64,000 nt of DNA from the NCBI GenBank assembly GCA_002633025.1, contig NMRB01000227.1, positions 92,317 to 156,316 on the forward strand, written 5' to 3'. Each line of letters begins with the position of its first letter. The stretch's first letter is position 1. The translations under genes and the position numbers were made by a program. Positions 46,471 through 58,763 of this stretch are shown here, piece by piece. The stretch is from Notospermus geniculatus. Lineage: Eukaryota > Nemertea > Pilidiophora > Heteronemertea > Lineidae. The notes under the pieces were generated by a model. That model was not told where the DNA came from. It searched no databases and saw only the letters and a program-made list of their open reading frames with translations.

Positions 46471-47977
46471 AGCCCATTTCTATCAGCCTTTATTTTCCTT
46501 TGTAAAAAGTAGCCTATGGAAAATATAAGACGTTCTTAGTTGTTTTTAGGCTGACTTGGCTGCTTTCGTCCTGAAGATTTCAGCTGGTTCCACGAATCCA
46601 TTGCAAACTCATCACTTCTCATACCAAATATGATAAAACTCAAGTTACACACATGCATTATTAAGCCATTAAGCCTACTCGCCGACAAATCTGTCATCAC
46701 ACAAGAAATATTCGTGATTGGTATCATCAGTCATCTCTTATTCTTTTTTCACGTTCGTTGATGCATGTAGCTCGATGTCTATACATCGCTTTCAGACACA
46801 CTCGACAAGCTTGGAGCATTGGTAAAAACATCAATAAAGAGATCAGATGTTACTTTGGTACTTTGATATACTTTTATTAGATCACAATCAAAAACTCAGG
46901 TGTATTATACGATCCGATCCTATAGTGAGTCATGGCGCTGTATGTAAAGCTTCGTAGTATTGTCCTTGGGAGTTGTCGACATGTCAGACTGTCAAATCTA
47001 TGTCATAGCTTTGATGATATAATGCACTAGTTTGGTCTAGTTGCAGCGTACATATCTTGTGATAGTGTACTGATACGGCTTTCGCATGGTGAACTGGGCG
47101 GGCCATCGGTTCTTTGGTGGATTCCACTGGCCCGCTCGGACCCATTACTGATTGGAAAAAGCGAATGTCATGGCGTTACCTGACAAATTGCTGAAGAGTT
47201 TAATTGCTGCTTGTCTTTTTCACCCGTACGTACATGCGATCTCGGCAAGTGTCTTGTGTTGAAGTGCAGGGTACATGTAGGCCAACCTTTCGTTTTAGGG
47301 AATGTTTGGCTCCACCGTATTGAGAGATACATGTAGGGCTTGATCAACTCAAGTAGGCCTAGGCTGTACATCTGTGTCAGTGCGTCGACACCACCGTCGA
47401 ATGCGATGCAGCCATACGGCGAGAGCCAGTCAAATTATCGTAACGTCAAGGTCAAATTTAATGCTGACTGGTGCCCTGTCCTATCGTTGTTCAGGCAACG
47501 TTTTGGCCGGCCCAGGCGACACCGAAACGCCAGGACGCTTCCTGAGAAGTAAAGAATGATGACGTCAATGAAGCAAAAGGCGTGTTAATTTAAATCGCAT
47601 CACCAGTTTATAGGATTATTTTTATCGAGTAACGAGTCCTTGACGAACTAATTAGCGAATAAACAGTTGATGTGCTTTACATGGATCAGGTGTTCCACAC
47701 GATGCGCTTAGATAATGTTTCGCTCTGTTCAAATTAAAACGTTTTTTTCTCATTCTTAAACAAACAAAATATAAATAAACAATGATTTTCGTGGCCCGCG
47801 AAAATAGCGGTGATACATTATCTTTATCTCCAGTCTTTCTTTGTCATGAGTAATTTGTTGGTGGCATGCCTATCTAGAAATTCTTTTGATACCGAAAGTA
47901 TTCAATTTCGTGGGTTGGCATATCCCAAAAGTCCAAAATAACATAATGTAAACATCTATGCACATGGAACAATAATT
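46471..47977. other. No gene recognised
   Basis: No supported exon or RNA. A purine/AT-rich stretch at about 47580-47860 is the least repeat-like part but shows no coding frame. Confidence 0.35.
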
Positions 47978-48177
47978 GTGCCGAAAATAGCTCTGTTATC
48001 CTCAGAAATTGAAGTTGACAGATCCATGTACCCCACTACCATAAAAACGTTGAAGCTCCTGCCTATTACGTAAAGCCAAAATTCAGGCAGTGAGAGACAT
48101 CTGGTGGCAACACAGGAAGTGTATCCCTCAGTTACTTCATCGCTCGCAGTTAAACCTTTATGTTTGATTCCTTTATG
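47978..48177. repeat. Family D repeat, right end only (copy 3)
   Basis: Matches the last 200 bases of 7454-7920 and 12203-12692, ending TTTGATTCCTTTATG. Confidence 0.85.
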
Positions 48178-49565
48178 GTACCATACATTAGTGCAATTCT
48201 ATCTTCTCTTCCTCTGCTTCTTTCTTTGTATATAACTGATTAGTTGCTTGCTGTAAGTTTTCATACTCAATTTTTACAAAATCAGTTTTCTACTTTTAAT
48301 GGATTGGGCTTCCTGCGAATAAAGTATAAATACACCCTTCGTGAATGCCACAATATTTCATCAGAAAAAAAACGTAACGCGTGTGTTATTCCCATAGTCT
48401 GATAGTGTTTAACTGAGCATCGTACGAACGTGAACAATTGTCTAAATATGTAAACACGTTCCCTTAGTAATGGCTACAACTCAAATAAATTGAGCGAAAA
48501 AGCAAACAAATTGCTCAATTAGCGTGATTACAGGGTTGGTTGTTTTGTAGAACGGGAGAAAATCACTGCTTTGTGAGCTGTGATAACTTTTGACCTTAAA
48601 ATATCATTACCCATTAACTCTTGCAGACAAGCGCGGTACTCTATCTGGCTCTTAACGTGCTTCGATATGGCGTATGGGTATTGTTCACCTGCGCATTGAT
48701 TTATCAAACACATTGTAGATACGTATAATGGTTCGGAGTCTGGCGATAGGCCGTCCATAATGAAAAGTATCCATTATGCCCCCATCACACTGAGCTATTT
48801 CTCAGTACGTTTTTGAAAATGTTGTCGAACGGGCTTAGAATGTTTCGGAACACATGGAAAAATGAGTTGAACCTTACCTGATGAAGGGTTACTCAAGCTA
48901 AATGTATAACAGCACGTTGAACTTCTCAAGTGATGAAGCTATGGCGGCCATTTTTGTTTCGACATAGTACCAGTCCAGCTTCGGTGCTATCACTGGCTAT
49001 ACATAGGTTGGACAGGATACCAGTCTTATCAAGGTGGGGAGGGAGAAAGAGTCACCGAATGCATACAGTCGGGCTTTAAGTGGGTCTACACATTGCCAAC
49101 TGAACACTGGGGACGAGTAAGCTTCGTCATAGCAAGTTTTCAGGAGAAGTTCCACGGCGCTGCCAGATTACGTCGGCCCTCATAATACCACAGCATCTTT
49201 ATCCCAACCTTTTGTCTGGCATGTTATTAGGGAACCACTAAAAACTTAAACAGCCTTCTTTTATCGGATTTTCCCAAAATAAAATTCTGGTGTGCTGTAT
49301 AGGTTTTCATCTTTACGTGGGCTGTAATATACTCTTGATGATACTGTATAACAAGAAATGACATGCTCGAATAGGATTTCCTTCACCGTTCGATGAGCCA
49401 CTGAGCGAAATGTTGTGTTGCAATTTTGAGGACATCTTTAGAAGGTAATCATAGATGTTTTTCCTTTCTAATGCGAAATTATTTTGTTTGTAAGTAAAGA
49501 GGTTTCTTGTGAATGGGTGAAATCTGTACTTTCATGTATATGTGCGTGTACATGTACAATCATGG
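48178..49565. other. No gene; one MITE tip fragment
   Basis: About 48781-48850 matches the left tip of the element at 55259-55495 (CATCACACTGAGCTA, then AGTACGTT and TTGAAAATGTTG). Nothing else is supported. Confidence 0.4.
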
Positions 49566-49980
49566 ACAAAAGTAAATGGACACCAGTTTTTCTTGAATAA
49601 CTCCAAACACAGTGACATAAAAATTTTGAATGAAATCATGCAAATAAAAAGTAGCGACAAATATGCCTTTACAAAATTCCTTCTGTCAAATGCGGCTTTC
49701 AGCGCAATTTTTCGATGGTAATGGCCAAGAAAAATTGCTACCATATAAGGCCTTTGACAAATGCAACAGCAATGGTAGGTGGTGAGGTTAATTTCGAGCG
49801 TCAAACATGATAACCAGCATGACGTCTCCCCCAGTCTCTGATACTAAAAAACACATATCTTTGTCAGCTAGCCAAAGCTTTGATGAAAGAAGGTCGTTTT
49901 ATTTTTAGCACATCTGAAGCTACATGTATATGATGACTTGTTCTGTTTCAAAGTGGAAAAACCATCTATCTCTGATTTCC

Positions 49981-50830
49981 AGTAAAAAGGACACTTGGAA
50001 GCCCAAAAATATTACAATTATCTCTTTAGTCATCCAATGAAAGGAAAAAAGACCGAAAAACTGGATAAAAAACACACGTTTTTTCTGCATCGCGGTCCAC
50101 TTACTCATGGTATTTGTAATGAAATGACACTCTTGGAAACAAACACTTGATCCATTTGACACTGAGCAAATATGATAAAAGTTGAACTGAAAAAATTAAA
50201 TAAAATAATCAATCTCAACCGAATTACTAAGAACCTTGAGAATTTGAACCCAGATGCCCCTTATCGTGAAGTTTTCGATTTCAGAATACAAAAATGGTTG
50301 CTGACTTACAGTAAAAAGGACACTTGGAAGCACAAAAAATATTACAATATTTTCTTAGTCACCTAATGAAAGGAAAAAATGGAAAAAAATCGAAAAAAAG
50401 ATTTTTGTCTGTATCGGGGTCCACTCACACACTGTATTTAATGAAATGATACTCTTGGAAACAAACACTTCATCCATTTGACAATGAGCAAATAGGATAA
50501 AAGTTGAACTGAAAAAAAATAAAATAAAAACACCGATGACCAATGTTAACCGAACGACTAAGAACCTTGACAATTTGAACCTATCATATTTTTATTTTTC
50601 TTAAGTCGGGCCCCCGACTTACTAACTCTAGGGCCCGACGCTTATCTCGGGCGCCCGACTTACGAAAGGCCATTATTTTTTTTCATAACTCGGGCGCCCG
50701 AGTTATGACAAAAATAAATAATGGCCTTTCGAAAAATATAATGGCCGACTTACGAAAAATAAAAATATGATGGCCTTTATCAGCCACCGTACAGAAGTGT
50801 TGGATTTCAGAATATACAAAGATTTGCTGA
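49981..50830 (+). repeat. Tandem repeat, about 329 bp unit, second unit interrupted (B1)
   Basis: The first unit is 49981-50309 (starts AGTAAAAAGGACACTTGGAA). The second starts at 50310 with the same words and is interrupted by the GC-palindrome element at 50584-50792, then resumes with a frame resembling GATTTCAGAATA(T)ACAAA. In B2 the units start at 59144 and 59473. Confidence 0.85.
50584..50792. repeat. GC-palindrome foldback element, left end missing (B1)
   Basis: Contains several copies of CTCGGGCGCCCGA(C/G) joined by AT-rich spacers (AAATAATGGCCTTTCG and complements), ending GGCCTTTATCAGCCACCGTA. The matching left tip present in B2 is absent here. Confidence 0.85.
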
Positions 50831-51106
50831 CTTTCGTTACATATTTTATACATGAACCTTCCTGTAGAGTCGTTGTTGATACTGTTTATGAATCGGACTA
50901 TTGGTGAATTATTTATCGAAGAGCAGCTGCATTGATTGGAGTGTTTTTGGATGGCGCCGTTTTGAACTTCACTTTGATCAGTCATACATACACAATGGCG
51001 TATCATGCTGATGTAGGCATGTCGATATCGTATTGTGGTGGTGAAAGTGTTGAACTAAGGCAAAAAGCAGAAAAACCCATGCATTCTTGACTAAATTCTA
51101 GTGTAT

Positions 51107-51360
51107 GGATAGGTTCATCAGTGATCTACATGTACTGTGAGTCCAGGTGGGGTGATTGACATCTGGATAGGTTCATCAGTGATCTACATGTGTTGTGAGT
51201 CCAGATGGGGTGATTGACATATGGATAGGTTCATCAGTGATCTACATGTACATGTAGGCCTACTGTGAGTCCAGGTGGGAGTGATTGACATCTGGATAGG
51301 TTCATCTGTGATCTATACATGTACTGTGAGTCCAGGGGGTTTGATTGACATATACCGCAC
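51107..51360 (+). repeat. Tandem repeat, about 60 bp unit (B1)
   Basis: Four units of GGATAGGTTCATCAGTGATC, then TACATGTACTGTGAGTCCAG, then GTGGGGTGATTGACATCT. The B2 counterpart (60422-60608) has three units. Confidence 0.93.
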
Positions 51361-51372
51361 GTCCATGGGGTT

Positions 51373-51414
51373 GTAGCCTACTTCGACAGTTTAAAAACTG
51401 TCGAAGTAGGCTAC
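51373..51414. repeat. Perfect 42 nt hairpin (B1)
   Basis: The arm GTAGCCTACTTCGACAGTTT is followed by AA and the exact complement. In B2 (60624-60665) one arm base differs (T to C opposite arm, giving a G-T wobble in RNA). Function unknown. Confidence 0.95.
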
Positions 51415-51717
51415 ATTACGAATGAGGACATTTGAAATACAAGTCTCTCCGATGTATTCATCTGGCATGATTCACCTACAGACAACTTTTTTCTTATCTG
51501 TGTTATGTCAGATGACAATGGCATATGGTCCTTGAATATTTTATAGCCGTCGCAGACAATCAGCGAAGCAGCACGTAGAACAGAGAGCTTGTAGTAAAGA
51601 AAAAATAGTAAAGCTCCTTTTGAATTATCTATAAATGAACGTTTGTTATTATGTTCCACCCTGAAGATGTTCGTCTCCGTATATTCCTTCAGTAATTTCA
51701 AATGGAGAGGTTCAGAT

Positions 51718-52035
51718 CAAATTGGCTCTCAAAATGACACAACGTAGTAGGAAGGGACTTGGCTCTTAAACTGGCCTAGCCTATCATTGAAGCCAGTTAC
51801 CTAAATTGGCTCTCAAACTTGCATAACGTAGCAGGCCTTTATTTAAATTGGCTCTCAAACTGGCATAACGTAGTTGGCAGTTAAATAAATTGGCTCTCAA
51901 ACTGGCATAACGTAGAAGGCAGTTATCTAAATTGTCTCTGTAACTGGCATTACGTAGGTGGGAGTTACCTAAATTGGCTCTCAAACTGGCATAACGTTGT
52001 AGGCAGTTATCTATATTGGCTCTCAAACCTGGCAT
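51718..52035 (+). repeat. Tandem repeat, about 54 bp unit (B1)
   Basis: Six or so units built on AAATTGGCTCTCAAACTGGC, ATAACGTAG and CAGTTATCT. The unit is a multiple of three, so an 83 codon minus frame is open; this is a periodicity effect. Confidence 0.93.
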
Positions 52036-52285
52036 TATCTGAAACCAACCCGACTCAACTCACAGGGTTCAGTTGAGACAATCAAATGACCTTTTATTGT
52101 GACTCGCCAAGAATTGTGTTCCGAATTCTAATAGATGATCCCTGTTGACAGCGTAAACAGTGGAGGTACTTCTTTCGTCAGCAACAATGAAATCCCTTTT
52201 ATCAGAATATGTACTGGAATATCATATTGATATTTCCACACAATGTGTAACTGGAAACATCTTCGTTCACATACAAACTCCGGAG

Positions 52286-52702
52286 TTATAATTTCGTATG
52301 GAAACGTGATGATGTCTTAAGACGCTCGCCGAAAAGTCTGTAATGCCTGATATTTGCGTTTCTCAAAAAATGGCAACGTTGAGAAGAACGGAAGCTCAAT
52401 CCAAACATAGATATCCCTTGATAAATCTGCGTTATGTGCTCGCACAATAGAATATCAAATATTGTACGCGCCAATTCTCCTTTGGTAAATATGGCACAAG
52501 TTGCGTGTGCTATACAATCCATTGTAAGCTTAAATCTTGACCTTACAGAAAGCTGGAAGTATTTCACAGAACATTGATGTAAAGGTGTGGTGTCGAAGTG
52601 TATGGTGATCCACTTGCAACCTTGATCCAGAAAGAGTTCAGTACTTAGTAAATGTTCATTGACGCATTTTTCAGTCTTTATATCTTCCTTAGTGATGTTC
52701 AT
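52286..52702 (-). pseudogene. Unrecognised ORF, frame-shifted copy (B1)
   Basis: 138 codons identical at the start to the 192 codon frame in B2, beginning MNITKEDIKTEKCVNEHLLS. A two-base difference (GAGTTATAATTT here, GAGTTAATTT in B2) at about 52285-52292 shifts the frame and brings an early stop after RFHTKL. If the ORF is real, this copy is truncated. See 61443-62021. Confidence 0.3.
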
Positions 52703-53693
52703 ACCACCATGAGATTTGTTCTCCTAGAAGACGTACTTTCCGTTTTTCATACGGAAGTATTCCAAAAGGGAATGAATGTGGGTGAGATACGTGTGTACAG
52801 TGTGTCATTCACAACAATTGCAAATCTGCTTAAGGATCTACCTCACTGTACTCGAAGAAGGTTAATAGATAGGTTTTAAAATCATCTGTCGCTGCTTTCA
52901 GCGATTGCATTACGAAAAACTGCGATGAATTGTTGGTTCCAGGATGTAGCTACAAAAGTCAGAAAGTATCATGTACCCATGGGCATGGACCGACGTAATT
53001 CTCTTTCAGAGTAGATATATTTTATTGCAATCTGTTTCTTTTTCTATTCGCCCGGAGCTTTTGTGACCAGTTTGCCGGGATGGGTATGTAGTGCGTTTCT
53101 AAGTTCACAAGTTTGGTGATATCTCTGTAATGTTTACACCTGTGGAGTGGGACAGGAAAACACTGCGATGAACTAGAGGTAGTGCTTGGGTCAACTTGAT
53201 ATTCCTTCTTAGCGTAAATCAGCTCCTTTTCATCAGAGTCTGTGGCGTCTATACATTAGAGTCTGTTAGACAAAATGATTGAGCTATTGACGACTCTGAC
53301 TTCTTAGATAACCTCTCTTCATTACAAATCCTGGGAAATTCCCGCAGGTCTTCGTTCACAATGAATCTATCCTCTTTTCACGGTAGTAAAGACGTCGCAT
53401 CGTCGTAGACCAAGCAAGCTCAATTCGATGAAAGATAGCTAGACACTGGATCCAGTGCTGAAAGTGATTTGAGATTTTGTCAAGGCTCATTGTGCTACCG
53501 GCTACTGATATCTGATTCAATCATGCCAGTGGGCGAACCTATTGCTGATGTTAGCCCATTTTATTCTATGTACCACTTTTTGGTAGTACCCTGAATCATG
53601 ACCTGACAATAGAGAGAGCAATGAAGTCAAAAGGAATATTAAGTAAAGTGGGATGCCTCGCTGAAGGCGCGAGTGACTTAACTTTAAATTTAA

Positions 53694-53964
53694 AGCCCCA
53701 CTGTATTGAATTTGAAAACCGCAAATCATCGCCGCGATTCTTGACGTCAGTGCATGACGTCACGACGTGTAAAATGTACTGCGCTCCATCTGAATACATT
53801 AGAGCTCTCCCTGTCGTTTTTTCTAATGTGTGCTGAAAACTAGGCCTTGATTCTCTGAAGTACGTACCAGACAAACATTTTGGGGACCTTCACAAGCCTA
53901 TGAGACCTCTTTGTGCTCTCTCCTAACATTTTGAAAATATCGTAAAATTCAATACTGTGGGGCT
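53694..53964. repeat. TTAA-flanked MITE, family I, copy 2 (B1 only)
   Basis: 271 bp between TTAA at 53690-53693 and TTAA at 53965-53968. The left end is AGCCCCACTGTATTGAATTT; the right end complement is AGCCCCACAGTATTGAATTT. B2 has AAATTTAAGGTTCC with one TTAA near 63009, exactly the expected empty site. No transposase. Confidence 0.95.
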
Positions 53965-54230
53965 TTAAGGTTCCTTTATATGCTTTGTTATTCCATTGGC
54001 GACATACATTTTCGAACATTACTTTCATCAGGTCCCTGCTGATGAAAGTTCGCAGACATTCTTTTCAAAAGAAGCTTACCAAGTTACCGTAACATCATTA
54101 GATAACTGTGATATGGATTATTTACTACAGACCTGTGCACATTTCCAGCTTGGCACTTTGCCCATGTTGAATTTTGGGTGAATCATTCTTTAGAATTATA
54201 CATTATGATTTCGTGGTCACAAACGTAGAA

Positions 54231-55258
54231 ATAAATCTTCGTTTCCACGTTTAGAGTTGGAGTAAACCACCACCGGTGCAGTCATTTGTTCCCGATCTGT
54301 AGTTGCCAGCCATTCATGTCAGGAAGCACAATGGAGAAGTGGCTCCGAGTACCTCGTTCACGTCCCATCAAACATTCAGACGGAGAATGTTAGGATTCAA
54401 AACAGGAATCAAGTGTCGGTGAAATAAATAAACTAGTTGAACAGTCGGCAAATTGCTTCGTTATTTGTCAGCTTTTGTGGAAGGATAGACTACCATCACA
54501 TGATTATTTCATGGACTAAAACCGCAGTGTAGGGTCACAGAGACCTGACTTTGCCACTGGGATCCAACATTATCACATCAAGAGCGTAAGAGTCAGGACT
54601 TCGATTCGAAGATATCAACAGCCTGCTGTGTAGTCAGAAATGTGGACCGAACTGGACCCGGTAATGGCACACCTCTGGGACCTTGCAACTGCGATTTTGG
54701 TGTACGTCATTTCGGTCTTTTGTGTTTCTTCGAGAGGGTGCTGGAGCATTTTCCTGACCTTGATGAAGAGGCAAAAAAGTGAAGAGCTCGCATGACCGAA
54801 GTTATTGCAAAAAGAAGCTTTGATCCCTCGAGAAAAAAAGTGTATGTCTTGATCGGAAAAACGTAGCTTCAGATTGATGTCACGCAAGTACAATATTTCG
54901 CTTTTATGGGGATTAAAAAACCCATAAAAAATGTACGTGACCGCTTTATCACTTGCCTCCTCCTGCGAATCTAAAACCATCGGAAGATATCCGATAAATT
55001 ATGTCGAGTCTTTCATTACAACAACGGTCCATCATCAGGAACTTAAACTATATCTCCGGCTGGTCGGTCTTCCCTGAGTTTTTGCCTGAATTCATCATAG
55101 AGGAGTGGTGTTCGTGAGGTTAACGCCTTTGTATTTCTTGAATATTTAATGTTTCCTCAACAAGCTACGTCGATGATATACCAGAATACATTATATCCGT
55201 TGAAATGCTTACAAGTTTAGCATGCTGAAAGGCGTAATTGCTGGACCTAGTGGCCCCA
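54231..55258. other. No gene recognised
   Basis: Unique spacer between B1 and the next MITE. A 121 codon minus frame at 54615-54980 has no recognisable family and no splice support. Confidence 0.35.
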
Positions 55259-55495
55259 TCACACTGAGCTAGTTCTCAGTACGTTCTTGAAAATGTTGCC
55301 GAACGGCTCAAACTGTGTGCGAACGGAGTGGACGTAGTGGCAACATTTTACAGTCTTTTACGAACTTCATGGACGGGCTCGGACGGGAAGAGTGCTCCAG
55401 AACTTCGAGGCATTATTTGGCCAACGTTACAAGTTCTAGCCCGTTTTACGATTTTTTAGGACGGGGCAGGACGTTTTGAGAACTACTTCAGTGTG
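55259..55495. repeat. MITE with CACACTGA tips
   Basis: The left tip is TCACACTGAGCTAGTTCTCA and the right tip complement is TCACACTGAAGTAGTTCTCA, with further arm similarity (GTACGTTC / AAACGTCC). A left-end fragment occurs at 48781-48850. Confidence 0.8.
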
Positions 55496-56154
55496 ACAGT
55501 ACCTTAATGGTGGATGTTCTAGCAAAAACGTCTGGAACGCTTGACTTGCAGTAGCGTGTTCCTGTACGTCTTCGCGCCTGCACTTCAACTGCACACAATA
55601 CGCGTCGTAGAAATGAGCACAAGAAAAATGATCATTACAATGTTTCTCACACTACAGTTTCAAACTGTCATGAGGTAATGTCCAATTTTGCAACAACGTG
55701 TGACTGAGCCGTACCGTCTGGGGACTTTAAACTGCTAATTAGCATGGTAATTACGTCGATAATAGCAGCCATTAGCTGACATTAGCCACACTAACTAGTC
55801 ACTTCACTCGCATCGGCATCCGATGGACCGTAATCGTTTTATTGCAAAATTGGAAATGATTGAAAGCATGAGGAATGTACATGTACGTAGACCTTCATCA
55901 TTGATTGACCTTTTCGCTGTTTATAAGATTCGAATGGAAGATCGAGGCGTCTGCTGTTGAGAGTTTCTTCATCTGTATTCCCGATGTTGTTGCTGAAATA
56001 TGTGCCGTCTGAAGCAGATGATGGTTCAGACAGAAACGATTCAAACAACTTAATATCCCTCTCCCCACCATTTATGTTTCAATGTCTGAGATGTTATTGA
56101 CCTTTGAGGGACTGGGCTGGTTGCCGATAATGTTTAAACCCCTGTTCAATTCGG

Positions 56155-56212
56155 AAAGTGCTTACGTCCTCCGACGTTAGAAGTGTAGTGTAAAATGTAC
56201 TGTGCTCTGTCT
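56155..56212 (-). repeat. Family I fragment
   Basis: GTGCTTACGTCCTCCGACGT then GTGTAAAATGTACTG matches, in reverse, the family I interior and the fragment at 13269-13360. It is interrupted by the next element. Confidence 0.55.
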
Positions 56213-56428
56213 GGCCGATTTTTTAAACGATGGCTAAGATAACCATCGGGTTTCATTAACCCTCAGTTGACAAACTGTTTGCTAATCGAAGTGAATTTTT
56301 CGATTTTATGAATCGTTGATAGCCAAACATTCTAAAAGTCAAAATGTTTACTTGGTTAATTAACGGTTTGTCAGAAAAGCCGATGGTTAAACCGAGGTTT
56401 ACCTTAACTATCGTTTAAAAAATCGGCC
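56213..56428. repeat. Foldback MITE, GGCCGATTTTTTAAACG tips
   Basis: The left arm is GGCCGATTTTTTAAACGATG and the right arm is the complement, ending AACTATCGTTTAAAAAATCGGCC (the last 17 bases are exact). The inner arms TTAACCATCGGC and GCCGATGGTTAA also pair. Confidence 0.88.
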
Positions 56429-58763
56429 CTATGACGCTTCATTCGTTAGCACGAATCCAATGAACAAAGGCAGTAACCGAAGACAAATGACGAGCAGCTT
56501 AGAATATTTCTGAGCCCCTCTTACTATTTATGTGTACATTGTTTTGGATGAGTGTACCGAAGAACAGAAGGATTACTCTGTAAAGCACTAAGTCCAGTCT
56601 AACTTGCGCCTGAAACACAGTGCATGCGATGTACACACAATTTAAAGATCCGCGTATAAGCTCATTGGAAGATGACGATGTATCTTATATCAGTAGATGT
56701 ATGTACCGACACAACTTTGTCTTAGAATCGGAACATCCGAACCGTGATAATGTTCGTATTCCATTATCCATCCTCCGGCCCTTCTTTCGAATTCTTAACT
56801 CGGTCGCTATACATTAGCGTGTAGTTTTAAATGCATTGCATTTGAATGTGCTGAGCGGAGCTGTTTACTGTTTATGTCTTTGAAAAGGAACCAGAACCAA
56901 ATCTTTTGACGGGAGATACCGATGGATAATAGTTGTCGATTTCGCTTCCTTCAGTGAACATTTACCAGACCACGTATACCATAATACCATTAAAAATTTC
57001 TGTGAAAAATTATCTGAAAATGTCTTTCCACAGCAATCCAGGTCGGCCGATTCCCTTGCGCATGAAGTCCCTTCTTCGAGATGCGATGTCATCATTCACC
57101 AAAACTCTTGGTATTTTTTTATATGAATACGCCAAGGCTTATGTTGATATCAGGAGGCTTTTTGCTATCTTTCCTGTGTAAGAAATTACCCGCTAAAATG
57201 ACAAGCAATGAGGATGAACATATACATGTATGACACTAGTAGGTTTTAGTATACAGATTACTCATTAGTCCGAGAATTTAGTCATTAGTCTTGTCCGAGA
57301 AAACAAAGTTTGGCGATTTGGGAGACGAAACTGACCTCCCCGATCTAATAACATTGGACGTCGTGTTATTGATTTCCTTCGGTGCCTTGGGCGAGCAGGG
57401 GCTGGAGTGTCTTTGTCAATGGCCTCGTTAAGAGTCGGCCCGGATCCCAGTGATAATGGTCGAGACGGGGATGTCAAATTGGATGCGACCCTTGCGAATA
57501 AGATCAGGCATCGTTTGGCTCATTTGCCGTCAACACACAATTTGGGTGGCCTCGAAGCTTAACTCGAAGCTACCGCCCAAGTCAACTTAAGCAGGTTTCG
57601 CACGGGGGCGGTTTTGAAGGCGGTCCAACACGGTTTAAAACCGCGCTGAACCGCCCAAAATGACGGCGGTTTGGTTTGGCACACACCTGTGACAAGTAGT
57701 GAAAACATGGTGTGGACAAAGTGGTGATGCGGTTGTCATTATGGTGGACAGGCGGCACAAATGCGGTCAAACGTGGTATTAGAAGGGTCATGTACGGTGT
57801 TAACAGGGTCATGTACGATCCATTTGCGGTCTAGGGGATATTGTGAGGTGGCCACAAGGTGTTGTGAGGCAACAGCACGCCAGCCATTTTTTCACTCGGT
57901 TCTGAACGGTTGTTAAACGTGACAACAAGGTAGCAACAAGGCAGCAAGTCGGTGATTCCGGGTTTTGAGAAGCGCCGTGAAAATCTCAAACACTTTAAGA
58001 TTTTCACTTTACTTATTTGGAATCCCCAAAACACACTACGCCAAGATTTTATGCAGAAACAATCGATTCGATCGCCTTTCTCCATTTGATTACATGTGTT
58101 TTGTACCCTTCTTTCTGCATGAACTGCAGTGGCTTTCTCTCCTTGCAGTCCTTTTGGCCCGCAAGAACCTCAATCCTATCTACCATCGCATTAACTAAAT
58201 TGCATGCTTTCCATTCCAAACTCACTTACAATCTTCAAAGCCATCAACAGGCTTAGTTACATTGTCCTTTCTAAACTCTAATACGATAAACCAGACAGGT
58301 CTAATCGCGTAAAGGATGGCAATAGATACATTAGCAAATGCGTACGTGTCATGGTTTGAGGGCTTAGGTTTGTACCTTTCAAAATAAAAACTTGTCTTCC
58401 ACAAGCTGTACCAGGGAAACGACACGTTTAAGAAAGATTTCATATAATTACAATTCGTAGGGAAGGTGAATACTTCTACTATATAGCATTCTGCGTGTCC
58501 TGTTCATAAGCTGATGAAACGGTGCATTATCTTCATTGTTGTTCGGCTCCGTCGCTTCGGGTTATCGTTTTTACCCATCTACACGTCGGCGTAATCGGCT
58601 GGCACACCTGGACCCCGGGCAAAATCCAACATATATTCTCTAACTGTGACTCTCCTGTATCAACTGGCCAAAGCTCCGTAAAGATACCATTAGGTATTTT
58701 CCACGACTGACGCATTCATCTTTCCAAATCAAGACAATCAATGAAGACACGATGCGATGCTGA
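56429..58763. other. No gene recognised
   Basis: No supported exon or RNA. At 57590-57680 there is a cluster of GGCGGTTT and AACCGC words in both orientations that could fold, but without clear ends. Confidence 0.35.

Larger units (their letters stand above)
49566..54230 (+). repeat. Interspersed duplication B, copy 1
   Basis: Direct repeat of 58764-63252, starting ACAAAAGTAAATGGACACCA and ending GTGGTCACAAACGT. The two copies are separated by 4.5 kb of unrelated DNA. B1 alone carries the TTAA-flanked element at 53694-53964; B2 alone has a larger GC-palindrome element and a 33 bp micro-palindrome. Confidence 0.97.
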
